Shown here: positions 52,772 through 61,211 of the stretch, one piece after another
Layout: each line of letters opens with the position of its first letter
Numbering within the stretch: the stretch's first letter is position 1
Source of the DNA: Bacteroides caccae
GTDB lineage: Bacteria; Bacteroidota; Bacteroidia; Bacteroidales; Bacteroidaceae
Length of the DNA: 64,000 nucleotides
Direction: 5' to 3'
Assembly: GCF_002222615.2 (NCBI RefSeq)
Contig: NZ_CP022412.2
Span: 2,232,001 to 2,296,000 of the forward strand
Made by a program: the position numbers and the translations under genes
The notes under the pieces: model-generated
The model's input: the letters and a program-made list of their open reading frames with translations, nothing else
Database searches by the model: none
Told to the model about the DNA's origin: nothing

Positions 52772-53000
52772 TGTTATAATTGTGAATAGGTGCGAGCTTG
52801 CGAGTACCGCACCGGCGAGGGAACTGAGCAGGCAAGAGTGCCAGTGTACAACCGTAACGTAGTGAGGTTATACCTTGGCATATCTTGCAACAGATACCTG
52901 TTGATGCTTTCCGGCAAGCCATATTGGATGTACATACAGAATCGGCAGACGGATTTGAACCAGAAACTAAGATATTCATCTAAAAGAGGGGGGATAGAAT
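52772..53000. other. Candidate oriT region
   Basis: Gap upstream of the MobC and relaxase genes, comparatively GC-rich for the island. An inverted repeat GGTGCG (52789) / CGCACC (52808) sits 18 bases from the mob start, and AACC...GGTT arms lie at 52852-52873. I see no gene in 52772-53076. The position and dyads fit oriT; the nick site cannot be named from sequence alone. Confidence 0.4.
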
Positions 53001-53076
53001 GAATACCTTGTGTGCAACCCCTGACTACTTTGCTTTATTCTTATATATACGCCCCGACAATAAAGTAAAGTTGAAC

Positions 53077-54147
53077 TCAATAATGGTATTCTGGATTGAA
53101 GGCATAATCTTTCCCTTCTTTTATAACCATTTGTTTGTCACTGAGCAATGTTGCGACCTTTACCGCCTTGTTATAACCGAGTTTTATACCCTGTAATCCG
53201 TAACCCTCTTGCAAGCGTTCTATATAATCATCGTAATTGTTGATGTTGCCATTGGCAAAAACGGCATTCAATGCTGGACGATGTACATTCTTTGGAATCT
53301 CCTTGTCCGGATCGAACGGTCCTTTGGTTGGTCGTCCGGTCTTCTTCTCTTTTGGCAGATAGGACTCTACCGGTTCGGGTATGGCTTCCTCGTTTATGCG
53401 GAAAGCGAAAGGTTCAAACTCACGGTCGCGGATATGCACGGCTTCGACCACGCTTATGGTCTTGTCCTCTTTATCCACCTCGATCTGCATAATGGTTTCC
53501 GCTTTATTGTTGAGTTCAGTGCCGATGTGACCACGAGCATGTTCGTCATTCTTGTTCTGATGCAGTACGGTATGGATGTGAATCTGTCTGTCGTCCGTCC
53601 ACTGCATGAATTTGGAGATGATATCGGTAGATTCACCGGGAGAATTGATGTCATACAGGAAATCACGAATGCCATCTATGATGACCAATCCCAAATCCGG
53701 TATTGTGCCAATGGCCTGTTCGACTATCGCCAGACGTAGTTTAGGGGAGAACTTGCGTAGAGCCAGCATGAGCAGATTATCCGGTTTCTTGTCTTCCGGC
53801 AATTCAGCTAAACGTAGGATTCGTTTCAATATCTGCTGGCAATGATGTCGTCCTTGCTCCGTGTCGATGTACAGAATATTTCGCTTATTATCGGGAAAAG
53901 TGGACCGATAATGAAGAACGGTGCTGTTTCTCAATGCCGATGCGACTATGGCCGATACGTTAAAGGTTTTCTTGCTTTTGGCTTTTCCGATGGACGCACT
54001 GAAGTTTCCTAATGTACCGATAACAGCATCGTCTACCATCAGCACCACTGGCGACTGCTCGTAGGTATTCGTCACGCTCACGATTGAATCTTCCATGTAA
54101 ACCGCCAATTCTTCACATGAAGGAGTCGTATTGTCCGTCTTCTCCAT
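53077..54147 (-). CDS. RepA/RadA-like AAA ATPase of mobilizable elements
   Basis: 356 residues. A RecA-type ATPase core (about 30-250): Walker A-like SIGKAKSKKTF, Walker B LGLVIIDGIRDFL, then TVLHQNKND and RGHIGTELNNKAE, as in AAA_25 and RepA-type helicases. A basic linker (KKTGRPTKGP) leads to a C-terminal domain of about 70 residues with a wHTH look. Found in many Bacteroides mobilizable transposons ahead of mob genes; replication or DNA handling of the excised circle is the usual guess. Confidence 0.8.
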   Translation of the reverse strand: MEKTDNTTPSCEELAVYMEDSIVSVTNTYEQSPVVLMVDDAVIGTLGNFSASIGKAKSKKTFNVSAIVASALRNSTVLHYRSTFPDNKRNILYIDTEQGRHHCQQILKRILRLAELPEDKKPDNLLMLALRKFSPKLRLAIVEQAIGTIPDLGLVIIDGIRDFLYDINSPGESTDIISKFMQWTDDRQIHIHTVLHQNKNDEHARGHIGTELNNKAETIMQIEVDKEDKTISVVEAVHIRDREFEPFAFRINEEAIPEPVESYLPKEKKTGRPTKGPFDPDKEIPKNVHRPALNAVFANGNINNYDDYIERLQEGYGLQGIKLGYNKAVKVATLLSDKQMVIKEGKDYAFNPEYHY

Positions 54148-54149
54148 CT

Positions 54150-54524
54150 TTACCAGTTTTTCGGGTTCGGTTTACGACGATGGGATGCGAGCATGGACTC
54201 ATTCTCTTCCTCAAAACTTTGCGGAGCCGGAGTCTTTCGGGAAGATTCCAGCCATCTATCCAGTTCATCACGATAGATGTAGAGATGTTTTCCTTGTTTT
54301 ATAACCGGAATATCATCCTTTTTGACCTTGTAATAAAAGGTTGACAACGGCATTTTAAGATAGTTGCAAGCCTCCTGTACGGTCATGGGAACGTGCGTGT
54401 TCTCTTTGGTTTCGTACTGCTTGGAAAGTTTCTCCGTTAGCAGATTTTCCATACTTGCGATTCTGTCGCATAGTTCGCCCACCACAGTCGGCAGGTCGTT
54501 GAATGTCAGTTGGTCTTTTTCCAT
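54150..54524 (-). CDS. Excisionase-like MerR/HTH_17 DNA-binding protein
   Basis: 124 residues. HTH_17 core: MTVQEACNYLKMPLSTFYYKVKKDDIPVIKQGKHLYIYRDELDRWLESS (about 47-95), the module used by excisionases and small regulators. The N-terminal part (ELCDRIASMENLLTEKLSKQYE) is coiled coil. Two bases separate it from the AAA gene. It probably controls excision or the mob operon. Confidence 0.8.
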   Translation of the reverse strand: MEKDQLTFNDLPTVVGELCDRIASMENLLTEKLSKQYETKENTHVPMTVQEACNYLKMPLSTFYYKVKKDDIPVIKQGKHLYIYRDELDRWLESSRKTPAPQSFEEENESMLASHRRKPNPKNW

Positions 54525-54623
54525 ATTATACTCTTTTAATCGTTTAATATACTGCGAACCAACTCAATGAAACCTTGCAGAACAATACAGACCGGATTAA
54601 TTATTTCGTCTGCATGCGTTTTT

Positions 54624-55397
54624 TTAGTCTGAGTTACTATTATCTGTTTCTAAATGGAAGCGATAATCGCCTTTATCGGGCACGTCAATAGGAATCTGAC
54701 TAGGAACTTGATCCCGTAAATTAAGTTTGAGATATTCAAGAGTCGCATTTTCGAGTTCGTGAGGAAATGAAGACTTGATAAAAACGGCTCTTTTTGCCAA
54801 TGATACTCCCAAGCGTTCACCTACATTCCATGCCAGATGGCGAAGTCCCGGTGATCTCAGTGGATTATCTATATTGGAGCGAATGGGCTTGTATAAATCG
54901 GATCTATCACAGGCCATATACTCAATATTAGAAATGAGGATTGCAATAGCTTCTTTAGACAGATAGGGTGCGGTTTTAATAGTTACATATTCACGAATAG
55001 CATTCATGACTTCTACTTGTTTTTCTGCTTCTTTCTTTTTGATGTTCTCTCGTATTGTATCATAATTATCTATAACTGAATTATTGGGCTGTTCAATAGT
55101 TTGAATTTCATCTGCACAATCGGTTTTTATTTCGAAACCAGAGTCAGTAATAATAGGAGATTGCCGGTCAAAAGAAAAATTGATTGGATTCTTCGTCAAC
55201 CATGTGTAGAAAAATCGTTGCAGTAGACCACACAATAGGATTGTAACCACAAGGCCGATTATAACTGGAGTCGTTATTGTTGTGGTATTGATTTTGTGAT
55301 AAGTGAATAGGTAAGTGTCTACTGCCACATAGGCAATTACCAATAATGCAAGAATAAAACTTATCCTCTTGGTCCGAATTTGAGTATTATTTGTCAT
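54624..55397 (-). CDS. Two-helix membrane protein of unknown function
   Basis: 257 residues from the ATG at 55397 (the TTG at 55430 is unlikely). Two transmembrane helices (about 10-32 and 40-60) are followed by a 195-residue cytosolic domain without recognised motifs; helices ENIKKKEAEKQVEVMNAIREYV and KEAIAILISNIEYM stand out. Lies between excisionase-like and integrase genes in the island core. I do not recognise the family. Confidence 0.6.
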   Translation of the reverse strand: MTNNTQIRTKRISFILALLVIAYVAVDTYLFTYHKINTTTITTPVIIGLVVTILLCGLLQRFFYTWLTKNPINFSFDRQSPIITDSGFEIKTDCADEIQTIEQPNNSVIDNYDTIRENIKKKEAEKQVEVMNAIREYVTIKTAPYLSKEAIAILISNIEYMACDRSDLYKPIRSNIDNPLRSPGLRHLAWNVGERLGVSLAKRAVFIKSSFPHELENATLEYLKLNLRDQVPSQIPIDVPDKGDYRFHLETDNSNSD

Positions 55398-55564
55398 CTG
55401 CTGCAAGTATTTGAAATGGTTATATGGCAAAGTTATGTGCTATATTCCAGATATATATAATTAGTGATGACGAATCGCTCAATATTTGTAAAAAATAACG
55501 GTTAGAGTATGATTTCAGACTAAAAATCATACTCTAACCGCTTAAAAATAGGGATAAGTGGCTG

Positions 55565-56680
55565 TCAGTCCTTCCGTGTCAAGGTAATCTTCTTGCTAGC
55601 TTCACGTTTGTTGGCATCCACTACTTTGATATACCTTTGAGTGGTGGTGATACTCTTGTGTGCCATGATGCTCTGTATGGTGCGGATGTCCGTTCCGGCA
55701 GCTGCTTGTAGCGTTGCAAATGTTCTACGATACGAGTGAAATGTTATGTTCTTGGTAATTCCGGCAGAACGAATCCACTCTTTCATTGGGATTTGCGTCC
55801 AACTACGCATAAGTCCCTTGAATACCAAACCTTTCTTTTCAGAATTATAGCCTATCAATCCCAATGCTTCTTCACTAATAGGAATGATATCTTCCGCTTT
55901 GTTTTTTTGTGTAATGATATGTACGCATTTCCCTCCGGCTGAGTAGTCTACAATATCTTCCCAGCATAGTGCGAGTATATCACTGATACGTAAACTGGTC
56001 ATACATGAAAACAGCGATGCTATTTTCAGAATGGGCTTCTTGCACGGTGTTTCAGCCAACTTGTACAGTTCATCTACAGACAGATACTCCTTGACTACAT
56101 CCTCTGTTTCAATCTTATCCAAAAAATCATTGACATTGGTCTTTATCATTCCATTGCGGTAGAGTATTTTCAGGAATCCCCTGAAGGTAGACCAGTATCC
56201 CGATGCGGAGTTTCGTGTTATGCGTCCTTTGCGTCTCAGTTTTTTAGCTGTGAGCAGATACTCCCGAAACTTGTTGCAAAGGTCTATGTCAATCTCTTCA
56301 AAAGTACATTTACCATGTACGAAGTTGTTGAAATGCAGATAGACAAACTCCCATTTCTGGTCATGCTTACGGAGTTGCTTGCGATAATGCTCCAAGAAGT
56401 CTGCCTTGAGTTTGTACTTGTCAAAGAAGTCATACCGTTCATTGACAACTGACTCGAACCTGCGGCAACGGATGGCTTCGGCTTTCTCGGTCATTACCTC
56501 GTTGAAATTCTGTTCTCGTTTGTTTCTCGGATTGGCATAGACATAGATGCCAAGCGATTCATGACGGATAACTTTCATAGTCTCTTTGTCTCGATACCCA
56601 GGATAATAATCTAGATAGAAAGACATCATTCTACCTTTTAACGGACGTGTTCTCAACGTTACTGTTTTACATTCATGCAT
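55565..56680 (-). CDS. Island integrase (tyrosine recombinase)
   Basis: 371 residues. Arm-binding N-terminus (RPLKGRMMSFYLDYYPGYRDKETMKVIRHESLGIYVY), SAM-like core-binding domain (about 90-190), catalytic domain with Arg in SCMTSLRISDIL, His-x-x-Arg in FHSYRRTFATL, His in IMAHKSITTT and Tyr in QRYIKVV. This is the Bacteroides ICE/mobilizable-element type. It lies about 1.3 kb from the right att repeat in mnmE and should recombine the 13-bp core. Confidence 0.92.
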   Translation of the reverse strand: MHECKTVTLRTRPLKGRMMSFYLDYYPGYRDKETMKVIRHESLGIYVYANPRNKREQNFNEVMTEKAEAIRCRRFESVVNERYDFFDKYKLKADFLEHYRKQLRKHDQKWEFVYLHFNNFVHGKCTFEEIDIDLCNKFREYLLTAKKLRRKGRITRNSASGYWSTFRGFLKILYRNGMIKTNVNDFLDKIETEDVVKEYLSVDELYKLAETPCKKPILKIASLFSCMTSLRISDILALCWEDIVDYSAGGKCVHIITQKNKAEDIIPISEEALGLIGYNSEKKGLVFKGLMRSWTQIPMKEWIRSAGITKNITFHSYRRTFATLQAAAGTDIRTIQSIMAHKSITTTQRYIKVVDANKREASKKITLTRKD

Positions 56681-56797
56681 ACTAATATATTTTTATGGTT
56701 ATTATTAATTCGCTGGCAAAACTCTGTAATGTAATCATGCAGATTATCTACAGCAGAGATTAATTTTTGAATAATTAATGGATAGCGACAAATTAGA

Positions 56798-57676
56798 TTA
56801 TTTGTGAACACCCATAACCCTGTCAAACTCTACTTTTAGGAATCGGACGAACCGTCCGTTCTTCTCGCGATTGATCTGATGGAATTGCAGAATTCCGTAA
56901 ACAGAGTCGCGGGAGAGTTTGAATTTTTCCATAGCCTCCTTGACGGTATAGTATTCCGCTTTGCTCTCCTGTTCTGAACTCTTCGAGAGGTCGAAGTGGA
57001 GCTTTGAGTAGAATATCTGCCCATGTTCCTTCTTGGATGGGATATTGTTCCGATACACCTGCGAACGGATGGCGACGCGTGTCATACCGTATTTTTCCTG
57101 AATATCTTCCGGTGTGTACCATTCGGTCAAGTCGGAATCCACCTCGTATTTGGCAAAGGCAGCATCGATATGTTTCTTGCTATAATAGTTGAATTGGCGT
57201 ATTCGTACCTTCGGAACTTTGTGCTGCCGTGTATAAGTCCACACCCATTTGGCGTTGACCTTATATTTCTCTGCAATTTCTTCAGCAGTGTAATACTCAG
57301 TGATGTCGAAGTCCTCTTTAGGCATGATGCGCTCATACGGTTTGGTTTTCATCATTAGTTCGATGTCAGCACGACGAATGAGCGACTTCTTACCACTGAT
57401 GCGTGAAGCCCGAAGTTTGGATTCCTTTACCAATTTATATATGTATTGTCTGGTTACGCCCATCAACTTTGCTGCTTGGGCAAAAGAGAAGAAATCCTGT
57501 CCCTCGGCGGCTTGTCGAGGTTGTAGCAACTCTTGCGAGCGTTTCAACTGCCGCTTGCGTTCCCGGATGCGTTCTTTGTAGCCAAGATTGGAACACTGAT
57601 GGCTACAATAGCAGGTCGTTGTCTTTTGAGCTATAAATGGCTTTCCACACCGTTGACAAATCTTTCTTACTTCCAT
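56798..57676 (-). CDS. Zinc-ribbon protein with four tandem HTH modules
   Basis: 292 residues. Zinc ribbon at 6-30 (ICQRCGKPF...CYCSHQC). Then four helix-turn-helix segments of about 55-60 residues, all of the MerR/HTH_17 kind: FSFAQAAKLMGVTRQYIYKLV, YYTAEEIAEKYKVNAKWVWTY, WYTPEDIQEKYGMTRVAIRSQ and YYTVKEAMEKFKLSRDSVYGI. A chain of HTH units would bind a long or repetitive site, such as the repeats just upstream of it (57726-57765). Nearest gene to attR; recombination directionality or regulation is inferred. Confidence 0.75.
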   Translation of the reverse strand: MEVRKICQRCGKPFIAQKTTTCYCSHQCSNLGYKERIRERKRQLKRSQELLQPRQAAEGQDFFSFAQAAKLMGVTRQYIYKLVKESKLRASRISGKKSLIRRADIELMMKTKPYERIMPKEDFDITEYYTAEEIAEKYKVNAKWVWTYTRQHKVPKVRIRQFNYYSKKHIDAAFAKYEVDSDLTEWYTPEDIQEKYGMTRVAIRSQVYRNNIPSKKEHGQIFYSKLHFDLSKSSEQESKAEYYTVKEAMEKFKLSRDSVYGILQFHQINREKNGRFVRFLKVEFDRVMGVHK

Positions 57677-57725
57677 ATTTTCCTCGTTTATATTGGGGAT
57701 AATTTCTCCTTATTTCTCCCGGATT

Positions 57726-57765
57726 TTGTCAACACATGTAAACCATTGTCAACACACGTCAACTA
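57726..57765. repeat. Short direct repeats near the right end of the island
   Basis: TTGTCAACACA(T/C)GT occurs at 57726 and 57746 (20 bp apart), and GTCAAC again at 57758. These lie between the multi-HTH gene and attR, where integrase arm sites or sites for the HTH protein are expected. Confidence 0.5.
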
Positions 57766-57881
57766 ATGCGTCATTGTGACATTCGGGCTAACCGTGAATT
57801 TGTGTCGCGGTAGAAATATGATAGAAAAATATGGATAAAAACCGTTACTACCAAATAAGGATTAGAAAGTGTTAAAATAGA

Positions 57882-57907
57882 AAAGCCGCTGAAATACAGC
57901 GACTTTA
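57882..57907 (-). terminator. Stem-loop downstream of mnmE, inside the island end
   Basis: AGTCGCTG and CAGCGGCT (minus strand) form a stem around TATTT, followed by T-rich sequence. It ends mnmE transcripts; since it lies inside the island, the native terminator or read-through into yjbQ was replaced. Confidence 0.6.
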
Positions 57908-57947
57908 TTCTAAATGGTTATAATTGGTTATGGCAGTTTCTAAGCCA

Positions 57948-59345
57948 TCATTTGCCGATGCAAAAATGCTGAAAGATATTTTGAAGTACCATGTCATTTG
58001 TGACCTCACCGGCTATGTCTGAAATGAAGAAAATGCACTCCCGTATATCTTGCGAAAGGAAGTCTCCGGAGATTTGAGAATCAAGTCCGTCTTGTACTCT
58101 ATGGATTGCTTCAAGTGCTTTGCTTAATGCCTCATAATGTCTTACGTTTGTTACAATAATGTCGTTTTGCGTTACTGTGGGTAAGTGAGCTGCATTAATG
58201 AGCATTTTTTGAAGTTCTTCCGTGTTCCCCCGTTGTTTGGCTGATATGAAAATGGACTCTGTATATTCTTTTGAGAAGTCTTTTAGTAAAGTTAGTAAAT
58301 CCTCCTTTTGCTTTTCTTCGATCAAATCAGCTTTGTTGAATACTGCAATCAGATGTTTTCCTTCGCAACGAGGAATAATTTTTTCAGATAATTGTTCTAT
58401 TTGAGAAGCAGCATTCACAGAATCTATCATCCAAAGAACAATCTCTGCCTGATCCAGTTTCTGGAAAGTACGTTCAATGCCCAAACTTTCAATTGTATCA
58501 TTTGTTTCACGGATTCCGGCAGTATCGATGAATCGAAAGGTGACGCCTCCTATATTAATCGTATCTTCGATGACATCGCGCGTTGTTCCGTGAATATCAC
58601 TGACAATTGCCCTCTCCTCATTCAATAGTACATTCAACAGGGTCGATTTTCCAGCATTTGTCTCACCGATAATGGCAACAGGAACACCATTCTTGATAGC
58701 ATTGCCTACACTAAACGAATGGACTAGTCGGGAAATAACTTGCTCAATTTCATCGGCCAACTTCCGTAATGCCGAACGGTCGGCAAATTCCACATCTTCC
58801 TCACTGAAATCCAGTTCCAGTTCAATCATGGACGTGAAGTTCAGCAACTTGTTACGCAAGTCTGTCAGTTCTTTGCTAAAACCTCCCCGCATTTGACTCA
58901 TTGCCAAACGGTGGGTCGCGGCAGATGAAGAAGCAATCAGGTCGGCAACAGCTTCTGCCTGACTTAAATCCATTTTCCCATTGAGGAAAGCACGTTGTGT
59001 GTATTCTCCCGGTTGAGCCATACGGCAGCCGTTCTTGATGAGTAGTTGCATTACTTGCTGGAGGATATAAGAAGAACCATGACACGTAATTTCCGTACTA
59101 TTTTCTCCCGTGTAAGAATGAGGAGCACGGAAAAGACTAACGAGTACTTCATCAATGATTTCTTCTCCGTCATAGATACGTCCGAAAGTCAGCGTGTATG
59201 GCTTTTGATCATTAAATAGTTTGCCGGCTTTTGCAGGTTTGAAGATACGGCTAGTGATAGAAATGGCTTCCGGACCGGAAACACGGATGCTTCCGATAGC
59301 TCCTCCCTGGGCAGTAGCGATGGCACAAATAGTATCTTGGTTCAT
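57948..59345 (-). CDS. mnmE: tRNA modification GTPase MnmE (island insertion target)
   Basis: 465 residues from the ATG at 59345. N-terminal folate-binding domain (MNQDTICAIATAQGGAIGSIRVSG), helical domain, and inserted G domain: GETNAGKST (G1), DIHGTTRD (G2), DTAGI (G3), NKAD (G4). The end is FCIGK, with the Cys needed for tRNA modification. With MnmG it installs the 5-carboxymethylaminomethyl group at tRNA wobble U34. The last 13 bases coding C-I-G-K are the attachment core; the gene is intact despite insertion. Confidence 0.95.
   Translation of the reverse strand: MNQDTICAIATAQGGAIGSIRVSGPEAISITSRIFKPAKAGKLFNDQKPYTLTFGRIYDGEEIIDEVLVSLFRAPHSYTGENSTEITCHGSSYILQQVMQLLIKNGCRMAQPGEYTQRAFLNGKMDLSQAEAVADLIASSSAATHRLAMSQMRGGFSKELTDLRNKLLNFTSMIELELDFSEEDVEFADRSALRKLADEIEQVISRLVHSFSVGNAIKNGVPVAIIGETNAGKSTLLNVLLNEERAIVSDIHGTTRDVIEDTINIGGVTFRFIDTAGIRETNDTIESLGIERTFQKLDQAEIVLWMIDSVNAASQIEQLSEKIIPRCEGKHLIAVFNKADLIEEKQKEDLLTLLKDFSKEYTESIFISAKQRGNTEELQKMLINAAHLPTVTQNDIIVTNVRHYEALSKALEAIHRVQDGLDSQISGDFLSQDIRECIFFISDIAGEVTNDMVLQNIFQHFCIGK
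57950..57962. other. Proposed right attachment site (attR) in the mnmE 3' end
   Basis: ATTTGCCGATGCA, the direct repeat of 33167-33179. On the mnmE strand it reads TGC ATC GGC AAA T, followed by GA, giving C-I-G-K and stop TGA. SGI1-type islands use the equivalent end of trmE/mnmE as attB. Confidence 0.75.
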
Positions 59346-59366
59346 TATATTTTCTTTTTGAATGGG

Positions 59367-59374
59367 CAAAGATA
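59367..59374 (-). promoter_or_regulatory. Bacteroides -7 box for mnmE
   Basis: TATCTTTG on the minus strand, 22 bases before the start at 59345. Confidence 0.45.
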
Positions 59375-59479
59375 AGGGTTTCTATGTAAAAAACAGAAGA
59401 TTAGGGACAAGTTGTACTTTATTTGTTCATATTTGTCAGCGTTCAGCAGTGTACACAACAAAATATGCAAAACAAATAA

Positions 59480-60335
59480 CCATGACTATGGAGTCAGTAC
59501 AAATTTATATTCACTAAATGAAAATGGTGAGATCGTAAGAGAAAATTTGCAAAAGATACTTTCTGTACTTGCTGCGCATCAAATAATTTTGTGGGAATAT
59601 GATATCCTTACGGGAAAATGCAGTTTTACGGATGATTATTTTCGTACACTTGGATTAAAAGAAGCCGGAATGGTTTTTAAGGATATTAATGACTTCTATC
59701 GGTTTGCTCATCCTGATGATATGGATGCTTGCCAAAAGTCTTTTGCAGCAATGCTTACCTCGGAATCAAAGACTTCACAGATACGGGTTCGTTGTATCGG
59801 AGAACATAAGGAAGTTATTTGGCTCGAAGACCATTTTCTCTCTTATAAAGGAAATGATGAAACACATCCGGATAAACTTCTGGCATATACTGTGAACGTA
59901 ACTATTCCAAGGAAGTATATGATTTGTTTATTCACAATATCCATGAGTATCGCTCCTTTTGAAGGGAATAAAGTGCTGGTCCTGATTCATGATATCAGTG
60001 ATCGGATTTGTCGCTCGAGGGAATTGATTGAGACGAAACGGTGGCAGAAGACGCCGATAAGCTAAAGTCTGTTTTTCTAGCAAATATGAGTCACGAGATT
60101 CTTTATCCGTGAAAAGCCCGACTTGATATTAATGGATATTCGTATGCCTGTAATGGACGGCATTCAGGCTATGGAAAAGATTTGTACTATGTCTTTTGCG
60201 GTACCCATTATCGCTGTAATGGCTTATGCATTTTATACAGAGCAGCAGGCTATTCAGGCAGGATGCAACGCTGTCATATCGAAACCTTATTCCATGGAAA
60301 AACTGAGAGAAACGATAGAATTCTCTATTGGTTGA
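59480..60335 (+). pseudogene. Decayed hybrid two-component sensor kinase (PAS-HisKA-receiver relic)
   Basis: Pieces of a hybrid kinase in three frames. A PAS-like domain with RFAHPDDMDACQ reads from about 59500. Near 59930 the frame shifts: VYDLFIHNIHEYRSF is in the neighbouring frame, then VLVLIHDISDRI returns. Near 60040 another shift is needed to read ADKLKSVFLANMSHEI. There the HisKA motif ends abruptly and joins FIREKPDLILMDIRMPVMDG, the middle of a receiver domain, so the ATPase domain is deleted. The receiver runs to 60335. Non-functional as a kinase; the receiver piece has a start codon but lacks its first strand. Confidence 0.85.
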
Positions 60336-60415
60336 TTAATTTTCTGAAAGGGAATCAACATTCCGGAAATTGTAGTGTTATTAAGATAATAATAACACTC
60401 TAATTTTGTTGGAAT

Positions 60416-61075
60416 ATGAAGGAAGTAAAGAAGGTTGTACTCATCGGAGCGAGTGGTTTTGTTGGCTCAGCTCTTTTGAATGAGACTTTGAACCGTGGCT
60501 TTGAAGTGACAGCCGTGGTTCGGCACCCTGAAAAGATAAAGATAGAAAATGAGAGTCTGAAAGTGACGAAGGCGGATGTGTCTTCTCTTGAAGAAGTATA
60601 CGAAGTTTGTAAAGGGGCGGATGCCGTTATCAGTGCGTTTAATCCGGGATGGAATAATCCCGATATATATGATGAGACAATTAAAGTCTATCTGACTATT
60701 ATTGACGGAGTGAAGAAAGCAGGAGTCAACCGTTTTCTTATGGTAGGCGGTGCAGGTTCATTGTTTATTGCGCCCGGCTTGCGATTAATGGATTCCGGTG
60801 AAGTACCCGAGAATCTTTTGCCCGGAGTAAAAGCTTTGGGAGAGTTTTATCTGAAGTTCCTGACGAAAGAGAAAGAAGTGGACTGGGTGTTTTTCTCTCC
60901 GGCAGCGGATATGCGACCGGGAGTACGTACGGGACGTTATCGTCTGGGAAAGGATGACATGATTGTGGACATTGTGGGGAACAGCCATATTTCTGTAGAG
61001 GATTATGCGGCCGCCATGATTGATGAACTGGAACATCCGCAACATCATCAAGAGAGATTTACGATTGGTTATTGA
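60416..61075 (+). CDS. NAD(P)-binding SDR-type protein (YwnB/NmrA-like)
   Basis: 219 residues. Rossmann start VVLIGASGFVGSALLNETLNRG with the G-A-S-G-F-V-G loop; Arg in VVRHPEK suggests NADP(H). VISAFNPGW, FLMVGGAGSLF and the later DWVFFSPAADMRPGVRTG fit the atypical SDR group of YwnB and other NAD(P)H-binding proteins, often stress-related quinone or flavin reductase-like. Substrate unknown. A stem-loop lies downstream. Confidence 0.85.
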   Translation: MKEVKKVVLIGASGFVGSALLNETLNRGFEVTAVVRHPEKIKIENESLKVTKADVSSLEEVYEVCKGADAVISAFNPGWNNPDIYDETIKVYLTIIDGVKKAGVNRFLMVGGAGSLFIAPGLRLMDSGEVPENLLPGVKALGEFYLKFLTKEKEVDWVFFSPAADMRPGVRTGRYRLGKDDMIVDIVGNSHISVEDYAAAMIDELEHPQHHQERFTIGY

Positions 61076-61139
61076 TTAAAGAAAGGAGCGAATCGGTAAA
61101 CAGTCGGAAATTATATAAGTGAATCAATAAGTGAAGAAG

Positions 61140-61180
61140 AATGGCTTGAATATATATCACAATGTATAATTCAAGCCATT
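61140..61180. terminator. Bidirectional terminator
   Basis: AATGGCTTGAA and TTCAAGCCATT form an 11-bp stem with extra A/T pairs, between convergent genes, with T-rich flank. Confidence 0.7.
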
Positions 61181-61211
61181 TCTTATTAAGTGGTTATTAT
61201 CTTGTTGTTTT

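Noticed and set aside
60123..60335. Stand-alone response regulator
   Set aside because: It lacks the first strand and acidic pair of a receiver and continues the frame of the decayed kinase, so it is part of the pseudogene.
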